In this document: piece after piece, positions 12,466-26,300 of the stretch
Layout: each line of letters opens with the position of its first letter
How positions within the stretch are numbered: the first letter of the stretch is position 1
Source of the DNA: Oxyruncus cristatus
Taxonomy: Eukaryota > Chordata > Aves > Passeriformes > Cotingidae
Length of the DNA: 64,000 nucleotides
Direction: 5' to 3'
NCBI GenBank assembly: GCA_013399855.1
Contig: VXAY01006085.1
Coordinates: 176,547 to 240,546, forward strand
Position numbers and translations under genes: made by a program
Notes under the pieces: model-generated
What the model was told of the DNA's origin: nothing
Databases searched by the model: none
The model's input: only the letters and a program-made list of their open reading frames with translations

Positions 12466-15400
12466 GAAGTATTCTATTGTAGAGAGGAAATCTTTTGTTA
12501 ATGATTTAAAACTATGGAATAGAATTTACTGGAGAATCTCATCTGGGCTGCAGAATTAAAATCATCAAATTAAACATTATTTCAAGTGCTATAATTCCAT
12601 GAAGATTTCTCTAATCTGTTTGAAGTGATTTCTGTGAAGCTTTGCTTCTCCTGTTCTGTCGTTCTCCTGATGTCTAGAGTCACTCTTAGGCTGGCTGCAC
12701 AGCAGCAAAGTTTTGAACTAAGTAGTGTTTGAACCTTCAGTTTTAGGCTATGTCCATTTTGTAGATATTCCCAGTTTGTCATGTCAGGGTACATATTCAT
12801 ACATTATGAATATAACATTTGTGTTTGTTGATTTCGAACAGGATCTTGAGTCTTAGGCAAGGCCACAGCAAAATAAAGGGAGATCCAATGTTTATATTGA
12901 CCAAGACAGACAACTCCTTGGAACTGGCAATTCTTGGAAGACTATGATATTACATCCTAGCACTGCAACAAATAGATCAAATACTGTTTGGTAATTCATG
13001 TTTCAAATTTTTCCAAAATAACAGTTCTACAGCTTTAGTCTGTCTATATGAGATGTGTGCATCTTAAGGCATCAGCACTTCATCACTGTATGAACAGTGA
13101 TATGGTCTCATAGTAAAATCTAAGAATAGGGATCTTTCATATGTAGTGGTAATAATTTCTGATAGCTCCACTTCTTCCAGGTCAAAAAGATGGGGTGTTG
13201 AGAGTAGCTGTGGTTAATTCTGGGACTGACTGGAGGGTTGGGTTGATAATATCTTGATTAAAATGTCAGCATTAGTTACAGTACTTCTACTGCTCTAGTA
13301 CTGCTCTGGGTGCATCTTCCAGGGCTATTTCTCTGCTGTTTGGTTTCCTGACTTGGCAGACAGCACTGTGTAGGGTGCCTGTTACCCTTTAGTAATTTAC
13401 GTGCAAAGTAACTAAAGTGGTATTGCTGGGAAAATGGTCTGTGAAATACAGCATTCTACTTTCTGAGACTTCAGCATCCCTTCCACAATATAAAGGAAGC
13501 TTGTCTACTTAGTCAGTCTTTTACACTGGTTTTGAAATTTGTTGATGCTTATTGAAAGGGTAATAAATAGGTCTTTTTCCATGAAGACTTTCTGACTGAC
13601 AAAGCTTCCCTTGGAGGACTGGAGTGATAGTGTCCCTTCTGCTATGTCACACTCTGCTGTGCTGTAGTTTGCAGCAGGAATCTCTTCTTGCATAGCAGGT
13701 CACTGCTGAGAGGGGACTTTGGGTATACTTTGGAGTTCAGCAGCACTTCAGTATCCTGAAGCCACTTTGTGGACAAGATGCTTTTCTCAGTAGTTGTGCT
13801 GGAGTATTATGTCATGTTCCTTGGCATAGTGGGCTTGTGTCCGAGTAATGCCAGGTACTGTCATTCTGGCCTGGAAATTTTCAGAAGAGAGAGAGGTGGA
13901 AGCTTGCCAGATGCTGTAGCACCTTGACTTCCAGTGTAGAGTTCAGCCAAAATAATAATGAAAGCAAAGGACAAATCCAACAGCTAAATATACCTATATC
14001 ATAATTTGGAATAGATCTGTTCACTGAAACTGGTAAAGAGAACACCAGAAGGTCTAGGGAATAAACAGAATTGGAAATACATTAATTTTGCAAAACTTTC
14101 CACCCGTGTGTCATGTTTACACTTTCTTGTCTATTTTGCCCTTCCACCTACCTCTGTAACTCCACTTCTTATTCCTGGGGTGTAATTATCTGTAACTCCC
14201 ATCTCAGGTATTAGTGTTCTGCTGCCTCATGAGTTCCCTTGAACCAACTCCTCTCTATTCTTTGGCTTCAATCCCAGGAGTCAAGCAGTCCTTCCAGGTC
14301 CGAGCTCCTTGTTGGATACGTTTTTGAAAAGAAGTGTCTTGATCTGCCTGGTTTTAGTAACAGCAGTTTTCTAGCACTAGTAGTCACCATTATGTTTTTT
14401 AATCACATGAAAAATTTGGCAGAAAGGAATAATTAAATAATAACTTCAGATAGGTATTGTTCTAATAGATATTTGTTTCTTACCCAAGCAACAGTCCTTC
14501 CTCCCCACACTGCATATATCATCTTTGTTGTCTTGATGGTATTGTTTGTAGTTGCTGTTGTTTTGTTAGAATAATAATACTCTGGGAAACTTAGGCAGAT
14601 GTAGGCATTCACAGGTAAAAGCTAAACTAATTACTTTACAAGGAAGTAAGTGGGTTTGGACCAGTTCTAGTGATTATGCTAATAATTTAGTTAATGAAGT
14701 TTAGAAGGTACCATTGAGCAGAGTCATCAGAAATTAAATATGTCATCAGATGTTTTCTGGAGAGAGTAGAGGTAGAAAATCAAGCTCCCAGAAAATGAGC
14801 CTTGTAGCTTGAAAGCAGAACAGAGATTAATTTGAAGTCTCCTGGTAAAGGCCATTGACATATACACCTGGCTAACACAGCTGTCACTAACAAGTAGAAA
14901 TGAAGATGTGAGTGCTGTTTCAAAGCCAGCTTTCTAGCATATGTTGTATATGTCATGCTTCCAGTGTGTCAGGGATGTCATCTTTTATTTCCATTTTGTG
15001 TGATGTTCCTTGTGTGCTTATGACATTCACATTTATTTATTACTCAATTTTTGGTTCAAGACACTTTTTGTTCTTTTCCTTTTTCAGGAGGCTTAGCAAT
15101 GGTGTTGAAGAACCATTCTGTCCCTGATAGTGGAGCCAGTAAGATTTCTCCAGTGCTTCCTACATATTTCACCCTAAAAAAACAGGACAGTACTATTTTT
15201 CTCAGAATTTGCCCTGTGCAAAAGTAACATGCTTCTAATTTATAATATGAAACACAAATTAATCAGCTTGCCCACAGAGACTTCTATAATAAAAAAGCAT
15301 TGCTTGCCTTTAAGCCATTTGTTTTTCAGAGTTTGCTCAATGGTACCATCTAAGCTTCATTAATGTAATTCCCCTGATGCTGCTTCCTTTCCAGCTTTTA

Positions 15401-16449
15401 ATTATGACATTGTAGTACAATGGTCAGCTCCTTAGTTGTGACATTTTTGTGAACTTAATTTTTTTTGTTCTTTCCCCTGGCTTATATCACGTTGTTTGTT
15501 TCTATCCTGTATATAGATGTTTTCAAGGCATAGTCTTCTGCTTCAAATGAGATTTAAAAAGCGTTTAACACCCTAAATGTCAGATCAGATATTTCATATT
15601 TAACTTGATCCAAATTATTACAATACTGAGTCCTGGAACTCTTTTCCAGAGCTGGTTGGCACAAAGCTGTAAGCCATCAGGAACTTCAAATAAAATTTAT
15701 TCCACAAAAGTAGGGTCCTTAAGTTCTTTTGTTCTATAGCACTGTTGGTGGAGACCTATACACATGAGCGTAGAAACCATGATTGTGCATGTTTACAGTA
15801 GTGTGTGCACATACCTTTGTGTATCATTGGCCTCAGGCTTGAAACAGAGATAGCATCTTCCAGGGTTTCAACCAGGGCTGTCCTTTTCCCACAGAAAGGG
15901 CCAGGACAGCTACTAGAAAATGAACAATTTCACCAAAGACAGTGCAGATGAAAGCACCAGGAAGCAGCCACTATTGTGTTTTCTTTAAGGGCACTCATCC
16001 TCCCAAAGCCTGGAAGGGCTATGCTGACCAGCCTGCAGTGAAGGGTTTGTGGTCGAGGCATCTGACACTAACCAGATGCCAGATATCGGCCCACAGGAAG
16101 TTTGTGGCATGCTCTGTTACCAGTCCTCGTGCCCCGCTGGTGGCAGAAAGATCAGACACCGCTTAAAGAAACCATGACGCCCAAGGCCCATGTGAACCTG
16201 TAAACTTGGGTACGGGAAGAGAAGGTGGCATTAATACCTTATATATGATATATAGATACCTGGATACTGATATATGGCTGCTGATACGTTTGCCTTCGTA
16301 GTGTGCTGTGGAAATCTCTCTGTGAGCCCCATGCTTTCCTTGCTCAGACAGAAGCTCTGCTATGGAGAGGAACATCTTTACTGCCTGGTTTCATCAAGGT
16401 GCCTGATTCTGATGGGGCACAGACTGTTCAGTGAAAAGCAGTTTTATCA
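12466..16449. other. Intergenic DNA, no gene recognised
   Basis: Moderately AT-rich sequence between two CR1 copies. Open frames are at most about 72 codons and unrecognised. I see no simple repeat, RNA gene or convincing splice-site pair. Confidence 0.5.
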
Positions 16450-16725
16450 GGGTGGGTGTCAGTCTCTTTTCCCAAGTAACAGCAAGATGATGAGGGGAAA
16501 TGGCCTCAAGTTGCAGCAGGGGAGTTTTAGATCAGATATTAGGAAAAATTTCTTCACCAAAAGGGTTGTCAAGCATGGGAACAGGCTGCCCAGGATTCAC
16601 CTGACTGATTCACCATCTTTGGAGGTATTTAAAAGACGTGTAGATGTGGTACTCAGGGACATGGTTTAGTGGTGGACTTGGCAGTGTTAGGTCTTTTCCA
16701 ACCTAAATTATTCTATTACTCTATG
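16450..16725 (+). mobile_element. CR1 LINE 3' fragment
   Basis: The + strand reads as the 3' end of CR1. It contains the conserved text for the end of ORF2 (AGATATTAGGAAAAATTTC-type, then ACAGGCTGCCCAGG, then GGAGGTATTTAAAAGACG). The tail is GGTCTTTTCCAACCTAAA, closing with a degraded octamer TTCTATTACTCTATG at 16711-16725. The copy is about 275 bp with scattered substitutions and a small internal deletion before the tail, so it is older than the copy at 11.8 kb. Confidence 0.9.
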
Positions 16726-18014
16726 TTTACAGTCAAAGTGCTTAGCAGAGAGTGGTTTCATTCAGTGCTGACTTCCCAATAATCAACATAACTTAGCACA
16801 GCCACCTGTGCAACATAAGCAGCTGAAACAAATTCTTGCTCTGTTCTGACCCAAAAGAAAAAAAAACCCAAACCTTAATGTTTAATACAGAATTTCAAAT
16901 ATTTATATCCATTCTCTTAATAGCACTAATTCCTGCAGTTTATGAGAAGCCTTGTAAGTCTTATTCTTAGCTATAATATACTCTCCAATGCAAGACAAAT
17001 CTGGATTTTTTTCCAGTTCTGTTTAAGATTGGAAAATCTGTATAAAATACAGGTCTAGGGTTTACTACACCTTTTCTGTTTTTTCTTCTCTTTTCTTTTT
17101 TTTCCCCTAGTCATTAGAGAAAACATGATCACAACCTCACAACTATAAAATTTTCTGGTTTATGCTCCGAGCTGGTAAATCATCCCTTTGTAGTTCTACA
17201 GAATACTCCCAAGAGTATTTGCCTTGTGAATTGCACTATCACCAACTTTTTGCTAAGGCTATACTTTTATTGAAAATGCCTATTTCATTAAACTCACATT
17301 AATTGAGGTCAAAGCCTTCATGTCTTTTTGTCCTCAGTATTGTTGTATTAACACTTTTTTTTATGATCCAGATTTACAATATTAAGAGGAGTGCCTACAT
17401 ACTTTCTAAAAATATGGTCCAGGGCACTTGTTACACAATTTAGTTCAGATTTGGCAAGACATTGTACAAAACAAGAGATAAAAAATTGAGAGATTCTGGG
17501 GACTGGGTGTGTTTGAAGTAAATAACCAGTATCTTGATGTCCCATTTCCTATCTGCCATTTGTCATCATTGCTTTACAACACTGTGGTTCTTCCATGACA
17601 TTCCGCTTTCTCACTCACAGATAGTAAGATGTCTTTAAACCCACTGTTGGGGAAAGTTTGAGGTCTATGCAGAGTAGAAGCTGAAGAGAGACAGAGGCAA
17701 GTTGGAAGGGGTAACCATATGGCAGGAGAGGTCTGCAGAACCACAACAGCATTTAATGGAGATGGCTCAGTTCAGGGTGTAGAAAGTAGCAATGCAGGAC
17801 CCTCTGGTTGTGACACATGCCATTTCCTGGGATGTTGACTCCAAGCAAGCCACATATGAGAGCAGATGTCAGTCTGACTAACTGGACCAAACTGGTTTTT
17901 TTTTTTTTCCTCAGGGCAAATTTTCTGAAGTTAAAAGTTGTGAGAGTTTCCCTACTCTGACAACCATACGGAACTGTAGCCAGCAGGACAAAAGAAAAGA
18001 TGAATCCTTTGTCT
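16726..18014. other. Intergenic DNA, no gene recognised
   Basis: AT-rich sequence with a long pyrimidine tract ending in CCCCTAG near 17070-17110. The tract looks like a splice acceptor, but no exon-like open segment or donor follows it. I see no gene or known repeat. Confidence 0.45.
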
Positions 18015-18225
18015 CTGGCACTCATGAGATTGTGTTGGGAGGGGTATGTCCAGTTTTGGACAAGAGCTGACAAAGTGTGACTCATCTGGCTGAGGATCAG
18101 CAAGCCTTGTTGAGGAGATGGAGAGCATGATATATGAGGAGAAGGGTGAGTGAGCTGGCTTTGTTCAGCCTGGAGAAGAAAAGGTTCAGTGGGGCATCAG
18201 ACTGCTGTCTTCACCTGTCTCGTGG
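18015..18225 (+). mobile_element. Diverged CR1 LINE fragment
   Basis: Text such as GTCCAGTTTTGGACAAGAG and TTGTTCAGCCTGGAGAAG is an internal CR1 ORF2 segment on the + strand, with many substitutions and indels. The typical 3' tail is absent, so the copy is truncated at both ends. Identification rests on the TTCAGCCTGGAGAAG word and its order relative to the upstream word. Confidence 0.65.
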
Positions 18226-21200
18226 CATGATTTTAGGATGCCCATTGTCCAGTTCTCTGGGTATCAGAGTTGTCTACATTTGCAGATCCTGCACTCCTGT
18301 ATTTAATCGCACGTGATCACTTGTAAGAACTGAGGCACATGATAGTCACACTTTAGGTCTGAGGTAAAACTGAGGGGGAAAGAACAACTGCTACATGAGC
18401 AAACACAGTGTGTGGGATATTGCCACTGGGCAGCCACTGTGTCTTTGTTTGTAAGGAAGGTGAATACTTAATTTCAGTCCCTCATTTTACTATGTCAGAG
18501 ACAAAAAGCAGTGATTTTTTTCACTACCTTATCCAGCCATTTCAGGACAAGTCAGCTAACATTTGTATCCAGAGATTTGGTACATCATTCATCATCTACT
18601 CCTATTCTAAAGCTGGACTGACTGATTTGAAGCTGTGCTGACTGGAGGCACTTGGGATGAAGTGGTATGAGTTCCTATTGTGCAGTTGTCCTTCCCTCAC
18701 CCATTCTTGAGGTTGTTTTCCACTTAAAAGGGACTGAAGAACCATGGCATAGCCAGGAGCAGAAACCCAGAGGAACACAGGACAGACATCTCAGCTGGTG
18801 AGTCCTGTATAAATCTGTCCAGCTGGGGCAGAGCACATGCTGGCATTGCTAACCCTGCTTCTGGTTGCAGTGATGGCTCCCACAGAGCTCACTGAAGCAT
18901 CTCTGCATGCCACTTCTGGGGTTTACTCACTGTGGTTACCAGCTTGGATGAGTCTGTTCACCAACTGTGAATACCAGTCAAACCACTGGTTCATAGAAGG
19001 ATTGAATGAAACCTCTTTAAAAATATAACCAAATGTTAAACAATAGTCACTGAGTACTAACAGATGTGACAGACCAGTCAAGTGTTCTTAAGGCCTTGCC
19101 TTGGCATGCAGTAGCTTTTGTACTAGAATATGGCTAAACATAATCATGCATTTTTATTTTCTGTACCATGGGAATGTGTTACACAGTCTGAAGAGGCCAG
19201 GGTAACTGCTGATTGCAAATGTGTTAGAAATTGTAACCTGTTAAGAGAATCTTGGTCTTGAAAATATGGTACAATGGTTTTTTTGAACATTTCAGCTATA
19301 TTTTTTTTACAATAAGCTTCAGTAGAATTACTAGATTCTGCATTAATTGTCCTGCACTTACTGTGCAGTATGCCTTAAGCTTATAGTTGTGTGCTTTTAT
19401 TCATATGGACACATTTTAAAAAGCAAAGGTCTCATCTCAGGAGGTACCCTTAGGCACTCTGCTGCCGTAGAGTTGTCTGATGGGGCAATGCTTTTTGGGA
19501 AATAGGAATTTTACAGGCACAGCAAGAAGTTTTCCTTTCAATGAAATTCTTTGTTCAGCAGTAGGCTGCAAGCAAATTCAGGGAGTATTGTTGAACAGTG
19601 ACATTAAGCTTGGTCCTGAGAGGACAGACATTGCTCTGAAGAGATTCATACCTTTCATGAACAGGAGAAATACGAGGCAGTGATACAGTCACCTTGTCTC
19701 ATGTGTTCAGTGTTAGACAGTTTAGATGGCTCTCAAATGCTCAGGGAAGATTACTGACTTTGCAGGGGCAGTAAATTAATATAAACAAACAAACAAACAA
19801 ATAAAAATCATAGATGTCCAGAATTGATCAGTCATTTCTAAAACAGTTCTCATCTGGCAAAAGAGTGTACAACATGAGAATGGCAGCCTGCACAGGCCTG
19901 ATCTTTCTGCTTCTCTAGTGAGGCAAGTGGCAAAGCTGTATCTCTAACACAAATGAGATTAGTGTCTAGAGGGATTTGTGAATTAGCAAATACTTGGAAA
20001 GACAGCAAGTGCTAAGTTACTGGTATATTGTTGGCTACTAATATCTCATATCCCTGTTGGGAAAAGGGTTTGGTAATATGGACATTTTCTACCTCATTCA
20101 ATGGTCTATGCCAAAGGAAGGGCAGTAAGGGACATTTTCTATGTCAGAAATGGCAGACCAGGCACATGTCAATATCTCATGTAGACTTTGACTGTTCTGG
20201 AATATAGAGAAGATGCTGAGAATGCAAGAAGGAATGATTTGGCTGTTCTGGACCACAGATTTCCCCCGGGAGTGATGAAGAGTTTACTGGAAATCAGAGT
20301 TGTTCTGATACTCATTGATGACATGTCGTCTGACACAGTGCTTGAAAATCAGGGATGCTCAAAAATGAAACCAGATCAAAGTACAAGGCACCATATTTCC
20401 AATTTCTGTACTGATAGTGCCCTGTTGCATTCACTGAGTGGGAGTAAATCTGAAATCCAGTTAGCACTTTTTTTGGTAGGAAATAAGATTCAGAAGAAGA
20501 TAAATACTTTAGATCACTATTTAAAATTTGGAACAAATAGAGTAATTCAATAGGTTAATGAAACACCTCTGTGAAAATGTGAGTGTAGAGCACCCAAGCA
20601 AACATCAATATCGTGTAACTTAAATTTATCTTATTAATTCCAGAAACTTTTCATAATGCCCTTATGTAAGGATTTCCTGGTTTATTGCTTGTATTTTAAA
20701 CAAACATCTGCAATCAAAGCATGCAATTGTCAGCTTCAAAATCCATTAGTTTTACTTTTTTAATAAGTAGAGCACATAAAGCCCCTTATGTAAAGAACAG
20801 ACAAGAAGCCAGTTGTTCACCTTGCTCCCAGGCATCTCATTTCCAGGCAGATTATCTTACGTGTTTTATAAAGCTTGACTGTAAGAAAATGTTTGCACTT
20901 TGACAGCACAGGTATGTCACTACTATTAATGCCATTTCTGGCAAAAAGAACTGTACCATACAGTTTCTTGTTAAGTTGCTTTTTCCTTCTCCTTCAAATC
21001 TCTGTCTTGCACCCTGGGGTGATACCAAGCAGCTGTGGTAGGTTGGAGAAATCACAGCTTGCAACAATGCTTGTCATTCAGATTAAAATGGTGCATGGGT
21101 GTGTTTTCATAGAGGGCCCTTTTCACGTGATAAAAGTTAGTGCTTGACATAATTGTATTAGATATTGGAAAGCTGACATGAATTTTTTTCTTGATGCAAA

Positions 21201-23205
21201 CATCAGTCGTTCCTTGCAGATTATGCGTTTGAAAAGTAATTCTTATGTCCCTTTTTAGAGACTATCAGGCTGAGCAGTTTTTTAGTCACCTAGTGACTGC
21301 ACATATTTATTAGATGGGCAAGTTTGGGCTGTCAAATTTGGATACTGTTATATTGATTTTCTGAAAATATATTGATTAGTATTATTAAAAAGACAGAAAT
21401 ATAGCTGGAGACAGTCCAGCAAGTTTTTAACAATGTAATGGACATATCCAAAGGCTAGTAAGGGGAAGATCAGCTGTATACCATGTCATATTCTTTGGGA
21501 TTTCTGGGAAGCCCCTCCAAAGTCATGTAGAACAGAGGAAGGCTCCAGCTGTCTCACGTGGACCTTCACTCAGTGCATTACCAAATCTAGATGGTTTCAG
21601 ATTTGGAGGGGAGCACACTTGCATGCCTCCAAGATCTCACTGCAAACAGCCTTGGACCCCATACTGAGGGGAAGTGTTAGAGGATCCCCTCTGTGACAAC
21701 AGCTGTGGAAAGAGATGATTCCTCACAGGTTGATCCCTCCTCACAGTGACTCAGATTCTTGCCAAAACCTAGGAACAGACAGATCGTTGGAGACCCCACA
21801 GTGCTGTTGTTTGATGCTCTTTATAAGCTGCCCTAATCACTGATGTTGTGAGGTACCAGTTCCTTAAAGATTTTAAGAAAAAGCACATGTATAGGACTAC
21901 TTTTGTTTTCTTGTTTTGTATCGTGTTCTCTGATGTGAAAAAACCCCAAAGCTGAAACCACCACCACTTTTCTCTTTCACTGTACTCAAGCTATGCTCTT
22001 CATGTTTGTGTATTTTTACTTCAGGTATTTTTTCCACCAACCAGTGATTTCTTCATTCTAGCGAGGACTTTCCAGCTGATCTGCCTTTGGGAAACTTGGG
22101 CTGTCCTGAGTGAATAGTGGAAAATGTCCTTTAATTTCATGGGTCACTTAAGCTTGTGTTCAGGCATGACATGATCCAGTACCCATCATTTCAGAGACTG
22201 ACCTTGCCCATCAGATAATGTACAAATAAAACATGTTTAATCCTTGTTGCAGACAGAAACACAGAGCCCTCAGGGAAAGACTGGCTCCAGCAGCAATGTG
22301 GCTGCTGCACACTTCAGCTCCATCCTGCACATGGGCTGAGCTGCCAGCTGCACTCTGTTATACTACCTTTAGCCATGTAATTCCAGTTGTGAAATTGCTT
22401 TCCTAGCATATTGGTATAAATTTTGCTTACGCAAAGATAATATTTTCCAAAAAGGAGTTTAACTTTAGACCGATTCAACAAAGCCTGCCTAGAAAGAGCA
22501 GTTTAATTTCCCTGGGAACTGTTGAGGTCCCTGGATATCTATGAATCTACTTATTCAGAAAATATAGAGCATGAGAATGTGACAGATTGTGTACAGACAT
22601 GTGGAAACTCATGAGTAAGTGCTGGCTTGGGCTGATGTGGGCAAGCAGGGACCTGTGGGGGCACACAGAGATGGGCTCAGGCTCCAAAGCAGCCCAACCC
22701 ACAGCTGCAGTTTTGTGCCTCAGTGAGCAGCTACCCTGCTCAGTGTTTTGGAGGTAGCTCACACAAAGCCAGCCCCAGTGTCTGCGTGGTGACTGCCCAA
22801 ATCCTTTACATCCTCTCTGGCCCTTCAGCAGATCTGCTCTTATCTCTGTTCACTTCATCTGCTCCTATCCTGTGATGGGAATTCTCTGCTGCCTTCAGTC
22901 CCTGAAGCATTCCAATGGGACTTAAAAAGAGATGTTCTATTAGCCTTCGGTCTGGGTAATTTTCACCAGGTGTAATTAAAGCCTGACTTCTCTCCATTCC
23001 CCCTGAAATTCTGCTTTGAAATTGTCTGTCACTGCTTCCTATTAGAAAAGCCATTTTGCTTCACTTGGGGTGATTGCACTTCAGAAATGAGTAAAGTGGT
23101 TTCTAAATGCAGCTTGAAAATGCTTGCAAGCTGATGGTTACTCTGGCTTCCTTCTTTTTTTGGTTACTCTGACTTCCTTTTTTTTTTTTTTTTTTCTTTT
23201 TGCAG
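18226..23205. other. Intergenic DNA with small simple repeats
   Basis: No gene recognised. There is an (AAAC)n tract at about 19782-19803. A 121-codon open frame at 20188-20553 (+) is the longest here. Its peptide is not recognisable and its length is not far beyond chance. At about 22.8-23.06 kb there is a stretch with GGTAATTTTCACC and GGTGTAATTAAAG words that reads like a conserved noncoding element (see findings). At 23136-23185 a word GGTTACTCTG(G/A)CTTCC is repeated with period 26, leading into an 18-T run (23178-23195). Confidence 0.45.
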
Positions 23206-23346
23206 AAAGAATGCAGCAAATTTGTCAGTCAACGAAAGAGATGGAAATTTGAGCTTTATATGTACACATCAGAGAGGAGTCTGACTGATGGAGGGAAAGG
23301 TGAAAAAATTTGTTCTTCTTTGAAAGCTGACCTTTCCTCCGGCAAG
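23206..23346 (+). other. Exon-like segment with strong acceptor and donor
   Basis: An 18-T run, a C and five more T's lead to GCAG at 23202-23205, a very strong acceptor. A donor CAAG|GTAAAT lies at 23346/23347. The 141 bases between are exactly 47 codons and are open in the one frame that begins at the first base (KECSK... to ...SSGK). The other two frames have stops. I do not recognise the peptide. No partner exon is evident in the neighbourhood, so this could be an internal coding exon of an unrecognised gene, a noncoding RNA exon, or coincidence. Confidence 0.25.
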
Positions 23347-26300
23347 GTAAATCCAATTAAAATAACTGAAGTGATTTCATTGCAGTGCCACTGCGAGCAC
23401 TCTAAATCCATAAAATAAATTAGCATAAACACAAAGCACACATGATAGGTATATTGGCAAATATTCCGAGTTCTTTCCGTGCAATATTAATACGTTATTT
23501 ATCAAAGCTGTGAGTGAAGTCTCACAAGGGATGAATGTAGCTACATATGACTCGTGATAGTTAAAGAACAAACATTGCTGCTAACTGCCAGGAGGGTGTC
23601 CTTTCCAGACAGCTCAGTAAAAGAAGAATTTCTACTCTTACTTCTATTAATTTAGATCCTATTACATAAGCTTTTTGGAAACATATTTTCTCTATTTCTG
23701 CCATCTGCACTTGTGATAGTTTTAGATTTTACAGTGCAATACAAAAGTTTAAATTTCTTCCAGAAACTGATTATAAACATCGATGGAAAAGATTGCACAA
23801 CAAATGCAAAGATGTGTAGTTACCTTTGTTGATGACAAATAACAAAAAATGGGTATGTATGGAAAAAAAAATCAGATAAATGACTGTGTCTGCAAGGTAC
23901 TTGACAGACCAATACTATGATTATTTCTTAGTAAGAAATTACATAAAAGGCAATTTTAGCTTTAAGCTGTTAAAAATGTAGTTGTGAATTTCTAAGTCTA
24001 CCTTCAGGCAAGGCTTGAATTTTAATTGTTGCCATTGGGTGAACATAATTAATGCCATATGCAGTTAAGGTATTGTCTGATTCATTGTTCTTGTAGTTCA
24101 TTTTGGAAGCCTGTTATTGATACTAGTTGCCAGGATAACGGCTGAGATTGTTACAAATGCTTGTACTAAACAATAAAATGACACATAATCAAGTTAACAA
24201 ATTATTATATTTTATCATTTCTAATGATATTAGTAATGGATTCTGTGTAAATATTAATTAGCAAAACTGGACATCCAATGAGTCTATTGAAGACTGGTTA
24301 AATCACATACAAAATGTCAGCTTTCAGACTACTTTATCAGAGGGAATAAAAGTAGTTCCTTTTTGAATCTTTAATTTGCAGCTCAGATCACGATTGTGGT
24401 CAGTGTCTGTTATGAAGTTAATGGAGACATTTCCATACCTGTACTGAAGGCAGCTCCTGTCAACACTATTAAAGTCTCCTGGAGAGAAGGGGAGGGTGGG
24501 AGGAGCTGGCATGAGCTAATTAGAAATGCTAGTTGTATGTGTAGGAATGCTGCTACCTGCACTTACCACCTGCACAGAGCATTGGTCAGTCAGCCTAAGG
24601 CTGGGCAGGGCTGTCGGGCTCCCAGCAGGCAGCAAGGGCATACTGAACAGCACCTTTCACCTAAATACAATTCAGGTACAAGCAGATCCTCTACTTGGTC
24701 TCTGGTTTAGTCAAGTGTCAGACTTACTGGCTAGAAAATCTTTCTTAGTGCAAGATTCTTAATAAACAGGACTGTTTTAACAGTGAAGCAGAGATGGTGA
24801 TGAGAGGAAGAACCCCATCCCACGTCAGAACACTGAACTCCAAGAATAGAGGGGAGAAAATCTGTCTACTTCAAAGTTTTTATCAACTGATCCAAAATTG
24901 CTAATTGTATATTTTTCTATGAAATGTAAGAGCTGAGCTGAATTCCTCACTTCATATCCGCCATGGGAATGGAGTGGAATTGTTGCAACTGGTGGATAAA
25001 TCAGTGTACCTGCCTGTACTCAAATAGTTCACCCTGGAAGTTTCAGAGGTGGAGTACTGTAGCTTTTCAAGTGTAGCCTCAGACAGTATTCCGAACACTG
25101 CTGGAAGAGCTCCTGCAGGTGAGACAGGTATGGAATTCTGATTTGGGAGCCTCAAAGCAGCCTGGCAGGAGCCTTATGTCTGCAGGCTTGTACATGCATT
25201 GGATGAAGGAGATGTTTCAAGGATCGGGATACAGAGTGTAGGTATGCTCAGCCTGTGTTGCTACCTTTGAATTAAAAATGTGAAACCCCTCAGAGAAGGA
25301 GAGGTTATGCTTGCCCAGATGAATTTCTTTGTGTATGGGAACTCAGCTGGCAACAGACGTGCATAATAAAAGCAGAGAAGTGACAATCTTAATATCCCAA
25401 CAAAACCCATTGGAGCTTCCACTCCCTAACCCCATTCCCAAAAGCAGCATCTATTATCCACAGTGTTCATCATTGTGTTGAAAGGGGGACAGTAAGGAGA
25501 GGTGATGCAGGAAGGTCAGTGAAAACTTAGTTCATAGAGGAATGTTACAGCGTGGCCTTTGACCTTGGCATTTAGTTTGGTCACGCCACATAGCATTTCT
25601 GTATTTTACCTCTGTGATCTCACATAAACATATCATTTTGTACAGGCCTGTACAAAATTGCAAAGCTGTGTTTGTTTTCACTGAGTTTTCGTTTACTAAT
25701 TTCATAAGTGTACCTGCAGTCCTCTCTCTTTCTGTCTTGTACATTCCTTTTTCTGTATACTTCTCAGGTGTTTTCATCCCAACATTTTTGAGACAGACAA
25801 AAAGCACTAATTGAGAAAATATTTCACAACTGTGTTTTTATTTTTTTATTTTTTTTCTCTGACATGTACTAAAGTAATGAGCTCTCAGATCTCTCTTGCT
25901 AACCTTAATAAATAAATTATGACAATAATTTAGATTATAAAAAAGGTCCAGTGCCAGTTGTGTCTGAATAAAGCAGTATATATTAAATTCTACCTGAATT
26001 GGCTTGGTTATACCACTGAAATACAGGCTTGAGCTGACCAAGTTTGATGTGGTGAAGGGTATTCAGCAGGAAGGTGGCCTTTCAGTCACAACCTTTCTGA
26101 GGACAAGGGCCAAGACATTTGCTGCCTCTGCCTTGCTGAAGACAAGCAAGCCCATCCCGACTGCCCAGCAGGACTACAAAGGCAGTGGGAACAGCTCCTG
26201 GTCCAGCCCAAGTAATTGCAAAATTAATGGTCGGGGCGATGTAGAGGAGAGTTGACTCAATTTAATTTGTAATGCTTTGGTCTTTGAACTATCCAATTAA

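Noticed and set aside
17070..17110. Splice-acceptor-like pyrimidine tract ending CCCCTAG
   Set aside because: No open segment with a donor follows, and the sequence after it is AT-rich with stops in all frames.
20188..20553. 121-codon open frame as a gene
   Set aside because: No recognisable domain, ordinary base composition, no promoter or splice context. A long antisense frame overlaps it, and its length is near what chance allows.
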